The notes: generated by a model not told the origin, from the letters alone. A stretch of DNA of 64,000 nucleotides from Kalmusia sp. IMI 367209 (GCA_027946365.1 JAPEUQ010000008.1:930001-994000); one strand, 5' to 3'. Counted from the first letter of the stretch, positions 34,962 through 46,847 are shown. Program-made: numbers and translations.

Positions 34962-35234
34962 TGAATTTTGAATACGAGACCTTGTTCACGAGTTGCACTA
35001 TCTTTCTGTCTTTTGAGCCTTGTTTGGGTAGCTAGAGGTGTGGTGTTTGTCTTCTTAGCGATGGCGTTAGGGTGCTTTATACCTACAACACGCCTTCGGG
35101 TAAAGAGCTATGAAGCTGAGAATATGTATTTGGGTATCATGTCATATCATTCCTCATCAATCAATCAACCGACCCATCAACGTATCTTCATGTCTTCCTG
35201 ATCAGACTCCTCATCTTCACGCGTAACACCAGAT

Positions 35235-35942
35235 CTATGTCCCTTTCGCCCCATATCTCAATCTCTCCAACTCACTCATATCCACAGCGCGTAATTCCCG
35301 CCGCGCAAACAACACCACCACCAAGACTAAGCCAGGTAGATAGCCTCCTCCCACCGTCATCCCTTCTCCCCATGTCCGCCCCTGCCATATCTCTACCACT
35401 GCAAGCACCCCGCATAGCGCCCCGTTCACAAGTACAACCCATCTCGCCAGTATACCCGCCACGTCTTCGGATAGCCACGACACAGGCCTCGTCTCAACCT
35501 TGCCCTTCTCTTTCGCTCCTCCTAGCGGCTTTATCCTCCCACCGCTTTTCTCGAGCTCCGAGGCGTTTATCAGAGAGACTTTTATCGGCGGCAAAGGTAG
35601 ATAGTATAGCGTGTACGCGCTCGCGAGGAGAGACGGTATCGCTGCCACTGCGGAGAAGAACGTAGACCCTCTGACGAGCAGCGGGACGTATAAGAGGACA
35701 GGCAGGAGGGGCAGAGCGAGGAGCAGGTGTGTGTATGTTGATGTTGTGGTTGTGTCGTGGGTTTGGAGATTGGAGAGGAGGGTCGCTTGATCTGTGGTGG
35801 GGTGTAAGTTTTTTTACTGGGGAAAGGGGAGGCGTGAGGTAGGAGCGGGCGGACCTTGTGCGTCCATGCCTGCTTCTACGGCGTCTTCATCGTCCGATTC
35901 GGAGGGGTATTGGAAGGTGCGGCGGAGGCGGGTTGCTGCCAT
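35235..35942 (-). CDS. small multi-pass membrane protein of unknown function
   Basis: Exons 35855-35942 and 35235-35791 (63-nt intron) give about 214 residues. The N-terminus is basic then acidic (MAATRLRRTFQYPSESDDED, continuing AVEAGMDAQ). Four hydrophobic helices follow: THLLLALPLLPVLLYVPLLV, FFSAVAAIPSLLASAYTLYY, ARWVVLVNGALCGVLAVVEI and YLPGLVLVVVLFARREL. This architecture (short acidic head, four helices) is familiar to me from conserved ascomycete proteins without a known role, possibly in an internal membrane. The start is the Met just before the LRRTF motif. The frame is open further up to 36101 without support. It ends 273 bp from the convergent sgo1 gene. Confidence 0.8.
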
Positions 35943-36910
35943 TTTAGACCGGAAGTTTCGCTTCGTGAATGTATGTGTGAGAGAGTCTTTGGAATGGGGT
36001 GCGAGTTTAGGGGAGAATAGGTGGAAGAGTGAAAGGTGGCTTTTTGCGCGACGCGTAGGCAGCGGCGGTGCGTGAGGCGCGAATGCGAGCGCGGCGGACA
36101 ATGACGTTGTGGACCCTGGATTTTGGATCGGGCTAGGATGTATGGCTTAGTCATCCCGTTTTGTGCGAGAACACTTAACGGCTCTCAATTGGGAATTGGG
36201 CTGTTGAGGCCAAAATGGATGAGTGGGTCTGATGGTAACATACTTCGAGTGTGTAAGAACCTGATGGTAGATTAGGTGTCGATTTATCACAGGGTATTGC
36301 AGCTACAGGATTCCCGTATCATTGCGCTGCACTGGGACAGTAGTCGATAATATTTTACAAGCCGAGTTACCTAGATCACATGAGTCATATAAAGACTGAG
36401 CAAGAGGAAGTCACGTAGGTTGACCCAAAACATTACTTTCAAATTTGCTTATCTGATCATTTAGTCCAGGTGACTGCATGTGATTGTAAGACAAAGTCGG
36501 AGATTTATTCGCATTTGGCGTAGCAGTACCGAGATGGGTATGTAGAACCTGTTCAGACACCAAAGTTTTGGCGTAGAGGCTTTCATATGGTATAATTTAC
36601 TAGACCGACGAGGTCTTTCTATCTTAGTTGTATGGTGTTTGTTTACTTAGTTGGATTCTATTCGTCAGAACAAAAAGGTATAATGAGTATGTGCGCAAAA
36701 GGAAAGCATTGAAGCGTCTATTCTATCTAATCTCTAACCAAAGGAAGAAATCAAGTCGTGAAGAAAGCGGTGTGCTGTAGAAATAAAGAATGATAAAAGG
36801 TCGTAACCCACTCTATGCGGCCGTATACCATATACCATGCACGCATTCATCATAGGCTGATCAGACCGAGTCAAAATGTGCGCAACCTCAACCCCACAAT
36901 TGCCGTACAC
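35943..36910. other. intergenic, nothing recognised
   Basis: About 970 bp: promoter of the four-helix protein gene on the left and 3' flank of the GH114 gene on the right. AT-rich on the right half. No gene seen. Confidence 0.5.
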
Positions 36911-37831
36911 CTAGCACTGTCCACCCAAAACATCAAGACCCATCGGCTTCAGAACCGTGGAAAGGTTGACATCCGGGTTGGTCGGGTCCTTGCAGTACAC
37001 ATTCTTATCATCGTGATACTCAATGTTGAAAACTGCTTTCTGCGCAACGGTGAAGGGCCTGTACTCAGGGCAGTCCCAGGTGCTCTCAGGGTCCTTCGGA
37101 TCAGTCTCGTGACACTGCTCGTTAACAGCAAACTCCACCCAATCAAGGACCTGCTCGGAGATCTCAAGACCGTTCTTGAGTCCTGTGACGAGATTGTACT
37201 TTTTTGCGGTATCAGAGAGCCATTTGATGTAGTCGATGTAGACTTGATTGTCGTATGTGTAGCCGTCTTGGTGCGGGTTGCCGTTCTTGTCGTTGCTCTA
37301 TTTGAGAGGTCAGTACGGCAGACAATAGTTGTGTGGAGAGATGTCACTTACGAATCCATCGATGTTATCCGGGTCTATCGCATAGCATCCAGCATCGGCA
37401 GCTCTCTTGATCCTGGCTTCCACGATAGTCTTCACATTAGCGCTCTTCAGATCGAGCCAGTACTCATCCCAATCGTCCATCTTCTTGCCATAGTCGGTCG
37501 TCCTGAATGAGTTATGGTCCTCGCGCCAGGGCTCATAGGTGCCAGCGCTGAAGTAGCAAACCACAGTCTTCGTTTTCGCGAGATCCTTGATTGTGCCCTT
37601 TGGATTCTTGTTTGGCTGGCTTGAGTCATTGTCTTCGAGATCGATGTCAATGACGGTGCCCTTCGCAGCCTGCAATTGAGCAAGTGGTATGACGGTTCCC
37701 TGCCCATTATCGTCCTTGCCTTGGAGGACAATGTCCCAGACAGTTCCGGGTTTGAAGTGATCGTCTTTGCGGCGGGCAAGCGGGGTCGCGCTTGCAAGCG
37801 TGGTCAGTGCGAGGATAGTAGAGTAGTGCAT
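36911..37831 (-). CDS. secreted glycoside hydrolase family 114 enzyme
   Basis: Exons 37352-37831 and 36911-37297 (54-nt intron, phase 0) give about 288 residues. The first 19 residues form a signal peptide (MHYSTILALTTLASATPLA) followed by an ARR basic site. The barrel shows the GH114 hallmarks: WDIVLQGK near the start, VVCYFSAGTYEPWRED, EYWLDLKSANVKTIVEARI, and CYAIDPDNIDGF, which places the conserved acidic residues at strand ends. After splicing come GLKNGLEISEQVLDWVEFAV, NEQCHE and KAVFNIEYHDD. The founding GH114 enzyme is an endo-alpha-1,4-polygalactosaminidase; fungi use such enzymes on galactosamine polymers of their own wall and biofilm matrix. Eight residues further up a second Met exists (37855), but the signal peptide fits the start used here better. 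Confidence 0.9.
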
Positions 37832-39862
37832 AGTGATGGGGACCTGTGCTGACACTAGAGAAGTCTAAAGAATGGCTTTTTGTCTTGGGACTATGAGTAA
37901 AGCTTGAAACGGGATGAGTGAGTGTGATAGTGGGCTAGATAGATGGCCTTCAACGACATTTATATACTTCTTCCCGTTGCATAATAGCCTCGAATACTCC
38001 AAGCTCGCCACATGAGCAGACCACAATCGAGTGGAACGACGCATTACATCGGGCGGACAAAGAAGGATCGAAACGACCACGCGCACAACTGCAAAGCCCA
38101 TCTACGATCCGTCAACGACTGATATAGGCCAAAGCTCATCGCGAAACTTGTTTCCACATACGTGGTTCGGTAATCTTCAGTAGCATATTATACACGTGCT
38201 CTTTCTGCATGGTCCGCACTCGACTAAGCTCGTCCCTGCTCATTTGATGTGCAGCATGGGGGCTTACGGGGCGGTGGCGCACGGTATTCAGATTTCCATG
38301 TTGGGTGGTAAGGCTGATACTTTTATAGCGTGCGCTCTATATTATATATATGTGCGCTTCTGCTAAGGTAGATCTAGATTGCGGCTAGGAGGCCTGCTTT
38401 TCCGTGGTCTAGAGACATCTACGGGTAGAGATCACATACGTTCCAAAGAATCGTATGCGATGCTTGTAAACTACAATTGTAATTTCAAATGTTGTCATAC
38501 TTTTATTAGATCCTTGGGAAGTTTTTGCACGAAAGAGCCATTCCTTTTGGTGCCTGTGCGTAAGCCGGAAAGTGCTTCTGGAAGCATTTATTCCTTTGAA
38601 GTCAATGCGCCGGTGCTGCCTATCGGAAATTAGTTCTGACATTTTGACTTTGCACGTCGCCGCATGTTACTAGAAAATGGAAGCTGTGTCAGCTCTGCCT
38701 ACAGTGGTTGCGATTGTGTTGTGGTGAACCAAGTGTGCGTATTGAACTACTTTACCTATGTATGGTCGACTACTTCAATCAATATTCTATAAGTGTTTCT
38801 CTCCACGCGCGTGCATGGGAGAGACACGTGAGGTCTAATAAGCAAAGTCGATGCTTAGAGTAAGACCTGGTGTGATGCGACCATTTGCCAACAGGTGGTA
38901 GGGGCTTACTCGCGCGATAAGTCAAATGCGCCACCGTATCGATGTTTCACGAATGTGTCCGTGCAACGCGAAAGTTCATGCTCCATACTCTGTGCCGTAA
39001 GCGCTTGCGCCAATGTTAGCCAAAGGTACTACCTCATAGCGCATAGATCGTGTATAGCCCTCGTAGGAGAATCAACTTTTCCCTGCGCATGATGCACTCG
39101 TATTTCGAATAAGCTGACAGGAGTGTTGGTGACTGCGGCTTTTAGTCAATCGATTACCGTAAGATTTTGAATATGTATTCGCCGTGCCTGCCTCCAATCA
39201 AGTTGCCCAAATGCATTTTCACCAGTAAGCCAATGCACGCCTGGGCTGTTTTCTACATTTCGATCGGGTTACCTGAAAATTGGTTTTTAAGTGGCCTTTT
39301 TTTTTTGGAACATTCTGCAACAGCGGAATCGTGAGAATGAAGTCGATATAGCAGCTTGGGAGATCCGAAACGAAGAGCGAGCGATGGCAGTTTGGGACGC
39401 GATGGTTCCTCTTACAGATTTCAGCACACAAAAACCTTCTGTAGGGAAAATATTGAACACTGTGATGAATAAAACGATTTGTTCAATGGTTGCTCAGTTG
39501 TATAAGGATTATTATAAAGGTACAACTGTGGCACTCGTTACTGGTACCAACACGACTAGAAATTCGTGCAAGAATGAGCGATCGCGTGGCATGATTCTAA
39601 ATAAAAGTCTGTTTTAAGATATTGAATAGATCATCGAGCAGGGGAGTGCCTTAGGGAGATATGATTCTTGGAATACTGACCGACTCCAAAGCATCTCGAT
39701 GTACACAAAGTGGTTTGTGACGTCACATGCCTGTGGTTCCGCAATCGGGAAGAGTAGCCGAGGTAACTATGCCTAAAGGAACATTGTTGGGCCCTGTCAC
39801 TTCAATCTATAGAACACACTCATTGACCTTAGACACCTGACATTCACGCTTCATATCAAGCA
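37832..39862. other. 2 kb intergenic region, nothing recognised
   Basis: Divergent promoters of the GH114 gene (minus) and the methyltransferase (plus) at the two ends. A short AT tract (ATATTATATATAT at about 38339) is the only simple repeat noted. The plus frame 39291-39617 has no domain and follows a T-run, so it is not called. Confidence 0.45.
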
Positions 39863-40498
39863 ATGGCCTCTACGGATCAAACATTCCTCGACCGCGTCTT
39901 CGCGGCCAAAAGCCAGGAAGAAACGCGCAACCTATACGACCAATGGGCCTCAAGCTACAACACTGATATGGAAACCTACAGCTTCACAGCCCCGCGTCTC
40001 GTTGCACAAGTCCTCTCAAAATATCTCAAAGTCCCTCCGGAGAGCACCACCATAGTCGACGCAGGCTGTGGCAGCGGCCTTGTTGGAGTTGAACTCAACA
40101 AACTCGGCTTCCACACAATCGACGGGCTCGACCTCAGCGAGGGCATGTTGAAGGTCGCAGAGAAAACTGGAGCCTATCGGAACCTAAAAGTCACGGACTT
40201 GACGAAGAGATTGGAAGCAGATGATAGCACTTACGATGCGCTTACCTGCTGTGGGACGTTCACACATGGGCATCTGGGGCCTGATCCATTACCCGAAATG
40301 GCACGGATCGTGAAAAGTGGTGGCGTACTTGCGGTGACTATCTTAGAGAGCTTCTGGAAGGAAGGAGATTTCGCAGGAGTTGTGAAGGGGCTGGAGAAGG
40401 AAAGGATAGTTGAAGTCCTGGAGAACGACGTGCACAACTACAGAAAATTCGGGCAGGAAGAAAGTGGTGGCTTGGTGTTAGTCTTGAGAAAATTATGA
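39863..40498 (+). CDS. SAM-dependent methyltransferase, class I
   Basis: A single exon of 211 residues. An N-terminal helix pair (LYDQWASSYNTDMETYSFTA) precedes the AdoMet-binding motif I, IVDAGCGSGLVGVELNKLG, the acidic end of strand 2 (IDGLDLSEGMLKVAEK) and the motif IV region DALTCCGTFTHGHLGPDPL. The later KSGGVLAVTI is motif V-like. The pattern is close to the Williams-Beuren region methyltransferase (METTL27/WBSCR27) type proteins common in fungi and animals. The substrate is unknown. The start codon context is good, and the length fits a lone catalytic domain. Confidence 0.9.
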   Translation: MASTDQTFLDRVFAAKSQEETRNLYDQWASSYNTDMETYSFTAPRLVAQVLSKYLKVPPESTTIVDAGCGSGLVGVELNKLGFHTIDGLDLSEGMLKVAEKTGAYRNLKVTDLTKRLEADDSTYDALTCCGTFTHGHLGPDPLPEMARIVKSGGVLAVTILESFWKEGDFAGVVKGLEKERIVEVLENDVHNYRKFGQEESGGLVLVLRKL

Positions 40499-40537
40499 AG
40501 GGAAGAAATTGACCTATAAGACCATGAGACTGCCAAA

Positions 40538-42192
40538 TTATCTATATATCATCCAGCTCTGGGTAGTAGGTTGTATCTCACAGACACTATTTGTTTGGCC
40601 ATCGATTGGCGTTTGAAAACTTATACTTCCGCCATTGAGATCTTTCTGGACTAGTGATCGGATCTGATCCTCTTTTAAGGAATCACTGTCTTCGTGGAGG
40701 TTGCTAAGGCCTTCTCTTATTGCATCCGCCAGCTGGAGAACCGCTTTATAGTCGCCAGCGGTATGCGGACATGTCTGTTTGCGCTGTCGCATTATCCACT
40801 TTGTTCGTAAGTAGATGATAAGAGTTCCAATCGTCCATAACAGCAAAGCTATCAAGAAGAGATTGAGCTGGATGTACGAAAATCCCCATTGGTAACTCTA
40901 CACAGAGTCAGCCATAAAACGTAAAGACGGTGAAACCACGTTTACCGGCGTAGGTTGACACTTTCCATTCTGCTTGAGATAAGCTCCATCGTACGTCCGA
41001 TTCTCATACGCCCAACTCATCGGATTGGAAGTAACTGTAGTATTCTGAAAGTAGTTTTTGTATCCTGGGAAGTAAAAAGATTCGATGTCAAGTGGAGGAG
41101 TAAGAGGCACACCGCTGAATATCGTCCGGAGAGTGAAATCGTTTCTGTTGTCTTTATACTCATATAGTGTCATATCTAGATGCGTGAATTAGCTGTGCTA
41201 TCTAGTCAAAGTGGATTTGTTGATTACATTGATTGACAACATCTTGTAAGCGGCATTGATTACGCGGAAGGCCTGCGGGCGCATTATATCCAAATATTGC
41301 ATCCTCGCTGCATGAGAATGTGTCTGAGGCAGCGTAGTGTTAGTCATTCTGATAAGTCTGAAGAATGCAAAGATCGATTACATTTACTAAGATCATTGCC
41401 CTCGTCAATGATCAAATAATCATTAGTCAAGTTGATCCGCCACGCGTCGTGAATTATATATATGAGGCGGTTCATGTGATCAAATCGAATGAGATCGCCC
41501 TTATAATCGACGACATAGTCGGCCCAAATACTGTTGTACCCAGTCATTGCGCTAGCGAGCGTCGAGAAGCTGAGTGTGAAGATCGAGGTCGAAATCATGA
41601 ACACCTGCAAAAAGGAAGACCTCAGTGAGTTTTCTTACACTCATGAATTGAGCAAATGGCTCACCATTGCTGTTATGGATGACAACAGACGAGTCTTAAA
41701 CCCTGTCACTATGTCATAGAGCAAAAATATAGACGGCTCCCATTGTAGAAAGAATCTCATGAAGGTTTTGAAAGTAATCGGTGTGACCTCCATGCACAAT
41801 GTGATATATGCTGTAAAAATGCGCCACGAGACGTACGCCATGATAGCCTGACCACCACGGCCAATAATCTAGCAGATGTAAGATATGGTTGAATATTTAG
41901 TCTTTCAACTTACGAGGTCCCAGGCAATGTCAATAATCTTCGCTTGCGCGAAGGAAAAGTCCCCAAAGCCGAGTGTGATACCAAGAAATCCAGAGTCCCA
42001 ATATTTGTATTTCGTAGTGAGATTGTAATCGGGAACGGCGGCAACAGTCACTGACCCATCTGGTAAACAGCTACCCCCAACGCTTGTCATGTCTTTGGTT
42101 GACAGTACGGTAGAAAGTAGTATCAGTGCAAGAATAAGACCTAGTACCCATATGCAGGCCCCCAATCGGAGAAGATGTCGGAGTAACTTCAT
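40538..42192 (-). CDS. multi-pass membrane protein of unknown function, six exons
   Basis: Exons 41914-42192, 41665-41868, 41388-41604, 41228-41323, 40946-41175 and 40538-40897 give about 461 residues; all five introns are 45-64 nt, and each join keeps the frame. Four hydrophobic segments are visible: ACIWVLGLILALILLSTVLS near the start, VSWRIFTAYITLCMEVT, FMISTSIFTLSFSTLASAM, and IQLNLFLIALLLWTIGTLII near the end. The stretch between helices 3 and 4 is a long lumenal-type domain with several Asn-glycosylation sites and Cys (CSEDAIFGYNAPAG, NQCRLQDVVNQ). The C-terminal 90 residues are polar. Many ascomycete genomes carry such proteins without a known function. The donor of the third intron could be 11 nt further on. 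An MFS transporter gene lies 318 bp upstream on the same strand. Confidence 0.75.
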
Positions 42193-42510
42193 CTTGCAGC
42201 AATTTCCGAGCAGCTTGCTTCGCGATGCCTTCCAAATCTTCAGTATTGACAAACCAAAGCTTCAAGGCGCCAGTCAGAACAGAGGAATCACCATTTTTAA
42301 AGCATTTCAAGAGGAGCCTGAGAATGCGCGGATTTGCTTCGTTCGCATCTGATGATAAGAGTCTGCTATCTAATATCGCCTAATGGGGCTGTAATATTTG
42401 TACAACATGAAATCCATAAAGTTGGTAGCATCGTAGCCCGCGGATTCGTCTTGCTCCGCCCACCTCATTAATATCTGCAAGCATGCGCCAACCACCTTTT
42501 TTTTAGCTTA
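42193..42510. other. short intergenic region
   Basis: About 320 bp between two minus-strand genes: promoter of the six-exon membrane protein and 3' flank of the MFS gene, with a T-run at about 42500. No gene seen. Confidence 0.5.
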
Positions 42511-44028
42511 CTATACCAGACCAAGCCTTTTTCCGACCCAACCTACACTCGCAAACGATGCAGTAACACCAGAGAAAACAATCATATCTGCTAAGATTAG
42601 TATATCCAGGCATATACAAAGTTCCACAGATATGCACTTACACCCATATCCACTACCATATGCAAATCCCAATTGATCTTTCCAAGTATCTGACGCGACT
42701 AGAGCTCCGCTCACAGGACCAGATATGACAGAAGCAATCCCTTTACCAGCTGTGAACAGCGCGATAATCATACCGTTCTCAACGGGATACCGACGACGCA
42801 CCGGATTACTGCAACCCGCCCAGGTCGCAGGAAACCCCCCTGCAAATATTCCATAGGTGACTGCGAAGACGAACAGCATAGGCTGATAGACCGAAAAGCT
42901 CCAGAATATGAAAACTGCAACCATAGTACCTGCGGTACATATATTGATCGCTGTCGTAACATGGTATCGATCGACAAGCCACCCGATCGACGTCGCGCCA
43001 AGTACAATTGCTGCATTGCACAGCGCTACTGCGATAGTGCCTGTAATAGTAGACCAGCCTCGCGCAGCAGCGAAAGCTAACACGAATGTGAGCTTTTAGT
43101 CGTTTTTCATGCGACAAAGAATTGCTTACAAGGCATGTACAAAATTGGCATGAAGTAGCCCAGTCCTTGGATTATGTTACCGAATTGAAGAATCCAGAAC
43201 GCCGGGCTTTTCAGAAATCTCATATCGAATCCTCGGGAAACCTGTTCCGTATTATGGTCCACTGGGCGAGACTTCAAGAAGAAAAGCGATATACTAATGA
43301 GCAAAAAGCTGATGATCGCCCATGCCCGCATCGTAGTCTTGAAACCCCACTCATTGAGCATCCATTCTGTTATCAGAGGGATGATGACACCCCCAGTTCC
43401 ATCACCAGCGATTAGGACACCGAATGCGAAGCCACGTCTCTTGACAAACCATTCGTCAAGATAGAGATATACCGGAAAATACTGTAGCGAGGCGCCAACA
43501 CCGTATAGGACTCCCTGTGTCGCAAGTAATTGACTGACTGTATTTGCGAATGATGCCCCAACCATGCCTGCCAACATGATTACAAAGCCGACTATGGTGA
43601 TAATTCTGCGGTGTTCAGGATATCGCTGAAGGAAACCGTAGACAAGGGGCGAAGTCAGATACATGATACCCTGTGGAAGAGGTGTTAGCTTCTTGAATTT
43701 ACATTCGTCAATTAATCTAACTGACAGCGGCAGTAGTTCCAATTGCAGCAAGCCCAGAAGTTTGCCCCGCGAATTGCTCTTGACGGGAGTAGTATTCTTG
43801 AAAAATACCGAAACCGTATATGAAACCTGTTATCAGTGTCAGATCACTTCTCAGAGGTCAAGAAGGTTGACGGAATGGTTCTTTACCCCAAACTAAGGCT
43901 CCCTGCACAAAACAAGACACAAGAACCAGCCAAGCATCCCGTCCACCGTCTACTCTAGGAAGAGCTGACGCAGCTGTCGATGGCTCAGCCTCCCGCGGGT
44001 TAATCGCTTGTAATTCGTAGTCATCCAT
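42511..44028 (-). CDS. MFS transporter, monocarboxylate (MCT) type
   Basis: Exons 43887-44028, 43726-43826, 43130-43670, 42642-43076 and 42511-42587 (introns 60, 55, 53 and 54 nt) give about 431 residues and some twelve helices. The fungal MCT-like pattern is clear: DAWLVLVSCFVQGALVWGFI followed by YGFGIFQEYY in helix 1, GIMYLTSPLVYGFLQRYPEH, ATQGVLYGVGASLQYFPVYL, EWFVKRRGFAFGVLIAGDGT, the central loop, then helices from NIIQGLGYFMPILYMPSFAA on and GIFAGGFPATWAGC. These carriers move small organic acids or related metabolites across the plasma membrane; the substrate cannot be read from sequence. The second intron uses a weaker GTCAGT donor. The N-terminal tail is acidic and short. Confidence 0.9.
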
Positions 44029-45223
44029 AGTGAATTATTAGGTCTCGACTGTTGTACAATCAGCTTAGGTCAAGATATGATTGGAAAAAGTATGCGGGGG
44101 TTTTACTACACTTCTATCCTCGTTCATACCGATGGAAGCCGAACCGGAATAAAACTGTGACTGCGGAGCAGTCGGGTTTCACGGGAAGACCCACCACACT
44201 GCAATTTTGTATTGGTTCCGGATCGTGCTACGCGGGTATGAGTTGGCGCGATGGCGATGTGGGGACGTTAGTCACTGGCTTACTAATGTGGCTTTCTTTA
44301 TGGAGAGCGCAACCATCTCGCTATTTTGTCTCTACATATTGATCATAGGAATATTGTCTTCAAAGTATCGTCCGTATGGCAAAGAATACTAAGCAACGGC
44401 TCTGTAATCAATCATATCGTCGAGTAGCAGGAGACTCTACCTATCGCACTAGGATTGGCAGAGACAAAGTTGCGTAGCCCTGGATGTGAAGACACAAGAC
44501 TTACAGAATGAAACGCGCATAAATTGAGGATAAAATAAGCATATTATCAGGAAGATATGGTTTCACATGAGAAAAATGGATTTTGAGAGTATATCAACAT
44601 TCGGGGGGTATACTAAAATGACCAAGGAAAGGGATGGTTGCAATGCATTATCGCCTACAATCGAGGAAAAGAACAGCCGCATATCGAGAATGACGATCAA
44701 TGAACTGTTCACTCATCAAAATACGACGTTTGAAAAAAGCAGTCGCTATCGAAAAGGGTATCAAGTGGCCGACCACTCACTCAGTGCACTTACGGAGGGA
44801 CAAGGGCGCCTTTGCCAAAGGCAAACGATCTATTGTGAGAACCATATTGTCTGCTTCATCAATAGACCGCTTTTGAAACTGGTCCAATACCACCGTTTCT
44901 GCCACCTTTACATCCTGTTTCTCGATGGTCTTCTGTAGCGTCTTTTTTTTGTCGCTGGCTTCTCCACCACAGCTTTCATGTCCACCCCTTTTTCTTTGCA
45001 GCCTCATCTAATGTCTTCGAACACCGCCTGCAATTCTTCCGTCTCAACATGTACATGTGGTTTGAGCGAAACTAGAGGAGTTCGCCCAAACCCTCCAGAG
45101 CATTGTAATATAGAAGAAATCTTTAAGTGACCTAGCCTGACTCTGCCAGTCACCGCTTTTACGGACATTATGACCGGATCCTTTCGGTCTGAAGCATGTC
45201 CATATTTATATACTACTTCGGAC
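44029..45223. other. intergenic region with a possible coding relic
   Basis: About 1.2 kb between the MFS promoter (left) and the 3' side of the Ser/Thr-rich gene (right). A minus-strand stretch at 44777-45060 looks like decayed coding sequence and is listed separately. The plus frame at 44567-44938 has no recognisable feature. Confidence 0.4.
44777..45060 (-). pseudogene. possible decayed coding sequence
   Basis: Across the three minus frames, pieces look protein-like in turn: KNCRRCSKTLDEAAKKKG, then VDMKAVVEKPATKKRR, then VLDQFQKRSIDEADNMVLTI, each broken by frame changes around an A-run (44941-44950 region). The CxxC piece recalls CSCSRCRRG at the end of the neighbouring 45224-45667 gene. 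I do not recognise a family. It could also be chance in A-rich DNA. Confidence 0.25.
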
Positions 45224-45667
45224 TTATGCTTTCGCTAAACCGCGTCGACAACGACTGCATGAGCATTCATCGACTTGTTTGACCCCCTGCATCTCAGTTT
45301 GCTTAGTTTGGAATCCTAGAGCGTTAGGAGTGACGTCCACGGACTTTTTTTCGGCTGCTTGAGTACTCTTGGCCTCTGTCTGCTGCCTGTCAATGTCCAT
45401 GTCGCTAGCAGCAGCTCCCATGGTCTCTGTCTCGATTTGTTCAATAGCTTGTAGAAGCAAAGAGAGGCCATTCTGGGACGTGCGGGGGGACGGAAGCGGC
45501 GTGGATGCAGATGCTACGTCCACGAGCGCCATGAAGGGTGCGTGGGAACGAAGAGGATCATTCATGTTCGGAATTGGAAGCATTGTAGCTGCCTCCGGCG
45601 TAGAAACAAAGATACATTTAGCCGAGCGATGAGACTCGAGTGGATAGCTTGCCCTACGTTTGGACAT
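45224..45667 (-). CDS. hypothetical Ser/Thr/Ala-rich small protein
   Basis: An ATG frame of 147 codons without an intron. The N-terminus is basic (MSKRRASYPLESHRSAKCIF), and the centre has a helical QNGLSLLLQAIEQIETETMG. The C-terminus ends in a Cys cluster, CSCSRCRRGLAKA, that might bind metal. No domain is recognised. It lies downstream of the DUF3425 bZIP gene on the same strand. A coding function is likely from the clean frame and ordinary composition, but it could be one exon of a larger gene, since the Cys motif is cut short by the stop. Confidence 0.5.
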   Translation of the reverse strand: MSKRRASYPLESHRSAKCIFVSTPEAATMLPIPNMNDPLRSHAPFMALVDVASASTPLPSPRTSQNGLSLLLQAIEQIETETMGAAASDMDIDRQQTEAKSTQAAEKKSVDVTPNALGFQTKQTEMQGVKQVDECSCSRCRRGLAKA

Positions 45668-45925
45668 GATTGCAATTGTAATAGCTGGAAATTCTCGGGA
45701 TTGGAAAGCTTATGATCAATAACTGGAGCAATTGAGTGGTGGTTGAAAGTTGATCGGGTTTCTGTTTGAATTGAAGATGGCCCTGGTATCGAAGGCTTTA
45801 TAAGGCGCGAGCTTGAGGCGCTGTTGGCGCACAATGTTGAGGCTCCAATGTACCAAGGTGAGTGCACAATGCCAGGCATCATCGCGACATTGTCAGAAAG
45901 AGACTCATTTCACCTATTATGACAC

Positions 45926-46847
45926 CTAATTTACTTCCCAGACCAAGGGTGTCTCGTCCCTAAACGCCCTCCACGCATTTGTTGCCTGTATCAACTCCTC
46001 ACAGCCCGCAAGCAACCACCCAAACTTCCGAGCAAATCCATCCGTCACCTCCCACCCTCGCGGATCCCAGGGCTCACCCCAAACTATCAGTCCCGACCTG
46101 AACTCTGCCGCATGGCACCACCCTACCACCGCATCACACAGCTCGTCTTCGCCCGGCCATGTTTCATAGACTCGAAGCAGATTATCTCGCAGCGCCGGAA
46201 AGGGCAACAAGTCTACCCAAGGATGATGCGAGACGGTACACTGCAAAGCAGTCGGGCGTAGACTTGGCGGCGCAGCCTCATTGAAGATTCCGCCAGCCTT
46301 GACGAAAGCTGAATCTGCTTCGTAGTCGACTAGCCAGTCCACACTGAGGGCGAGATGACGCATGTTGTGCATTAGAGCGCGGAAGACGTTGAATTGTATC
46401 AAAGTAAGGAGCATATCAGCTTTGGGATCTGCAGTATGCCAATTCAAATAGTAGCCCTGGGCAATACGTTCCACTTCGGCCGACGTAGTGGCACTTGAGC
46501 GGACTAATTCGGTGGTAACGGCATCCAGAACGCACTTTCGGGGCGTCATTGAGGTATGGTCATGCCGGGGTTCGGCGATCATAGGTGCTTGTGTCTTCTG
46601 TTTCAATTCTAGCCTATGATTAGTGCCCATATCTACCGTTCAACCCTGTTATGAGGGTTGATGAATGCGTACTCTGTCTTCGTGCTCTTTGATTCAAGCG
46701 GTTTTGTATCGTCCTTCGTGTCTTTGGATCTGCGATCCCTGTCCAATTGTCTTCCGGTCCGGCAACTTCACCCTTGAAGAAAGATGGGACAAGCATTTTT
46801 GCATTCACATCAAGCGAGTGTATATCATTGATTGGGTGTTTCTGCAT
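45926..46847 (-). CDS. bZIP-type transcription factor with DUF3425 domain
   Basis: Exons 46673-46847 and 45926-46608 (64-nt intron) give about 285 residues. Exon 1 carries the DNA-contact part of a bZIP domain: DNWTGIADPKTRRTIQNRLN and then QRARRQ, as in fungal DUF3425 factors, in which the NRxxQRxxR core follows a WxGxxDP motif. No long leucine zipper follows, which is usual for this group. Exon 2 holds the DUF3425 domain: LTLIQFNVFRALMHNMRHLA, FNEAAPPSLRPTALQCTVSH, HPWVDLLPFPALRDNLLR and the WGEPWDPRGWEVTDGF ending. These proteins often sit near metabolite clusters or stress genes; the target is not known here. The Met at 46847 has an excellent context (CCACCATGC). Without splicing, the basic region would be cut off from the domain. 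Confidence 0.88.

Noticed and set aside
39291..39617. Plus-strand frame of 108 codons between the GH114 gene and the methyltransferase
   Set aside because: Begins at a T-run, has no domain and no conserved feature; treated as chance.
42071..42310. Minus-strand frame with an apparently sensible start (GALKLWFVNTEDLEGIAKQA)
   Set aside because: Different frame from the membrane protein gene it overlaps; it stops soon, and the overlapping gene has consistent splice joins.
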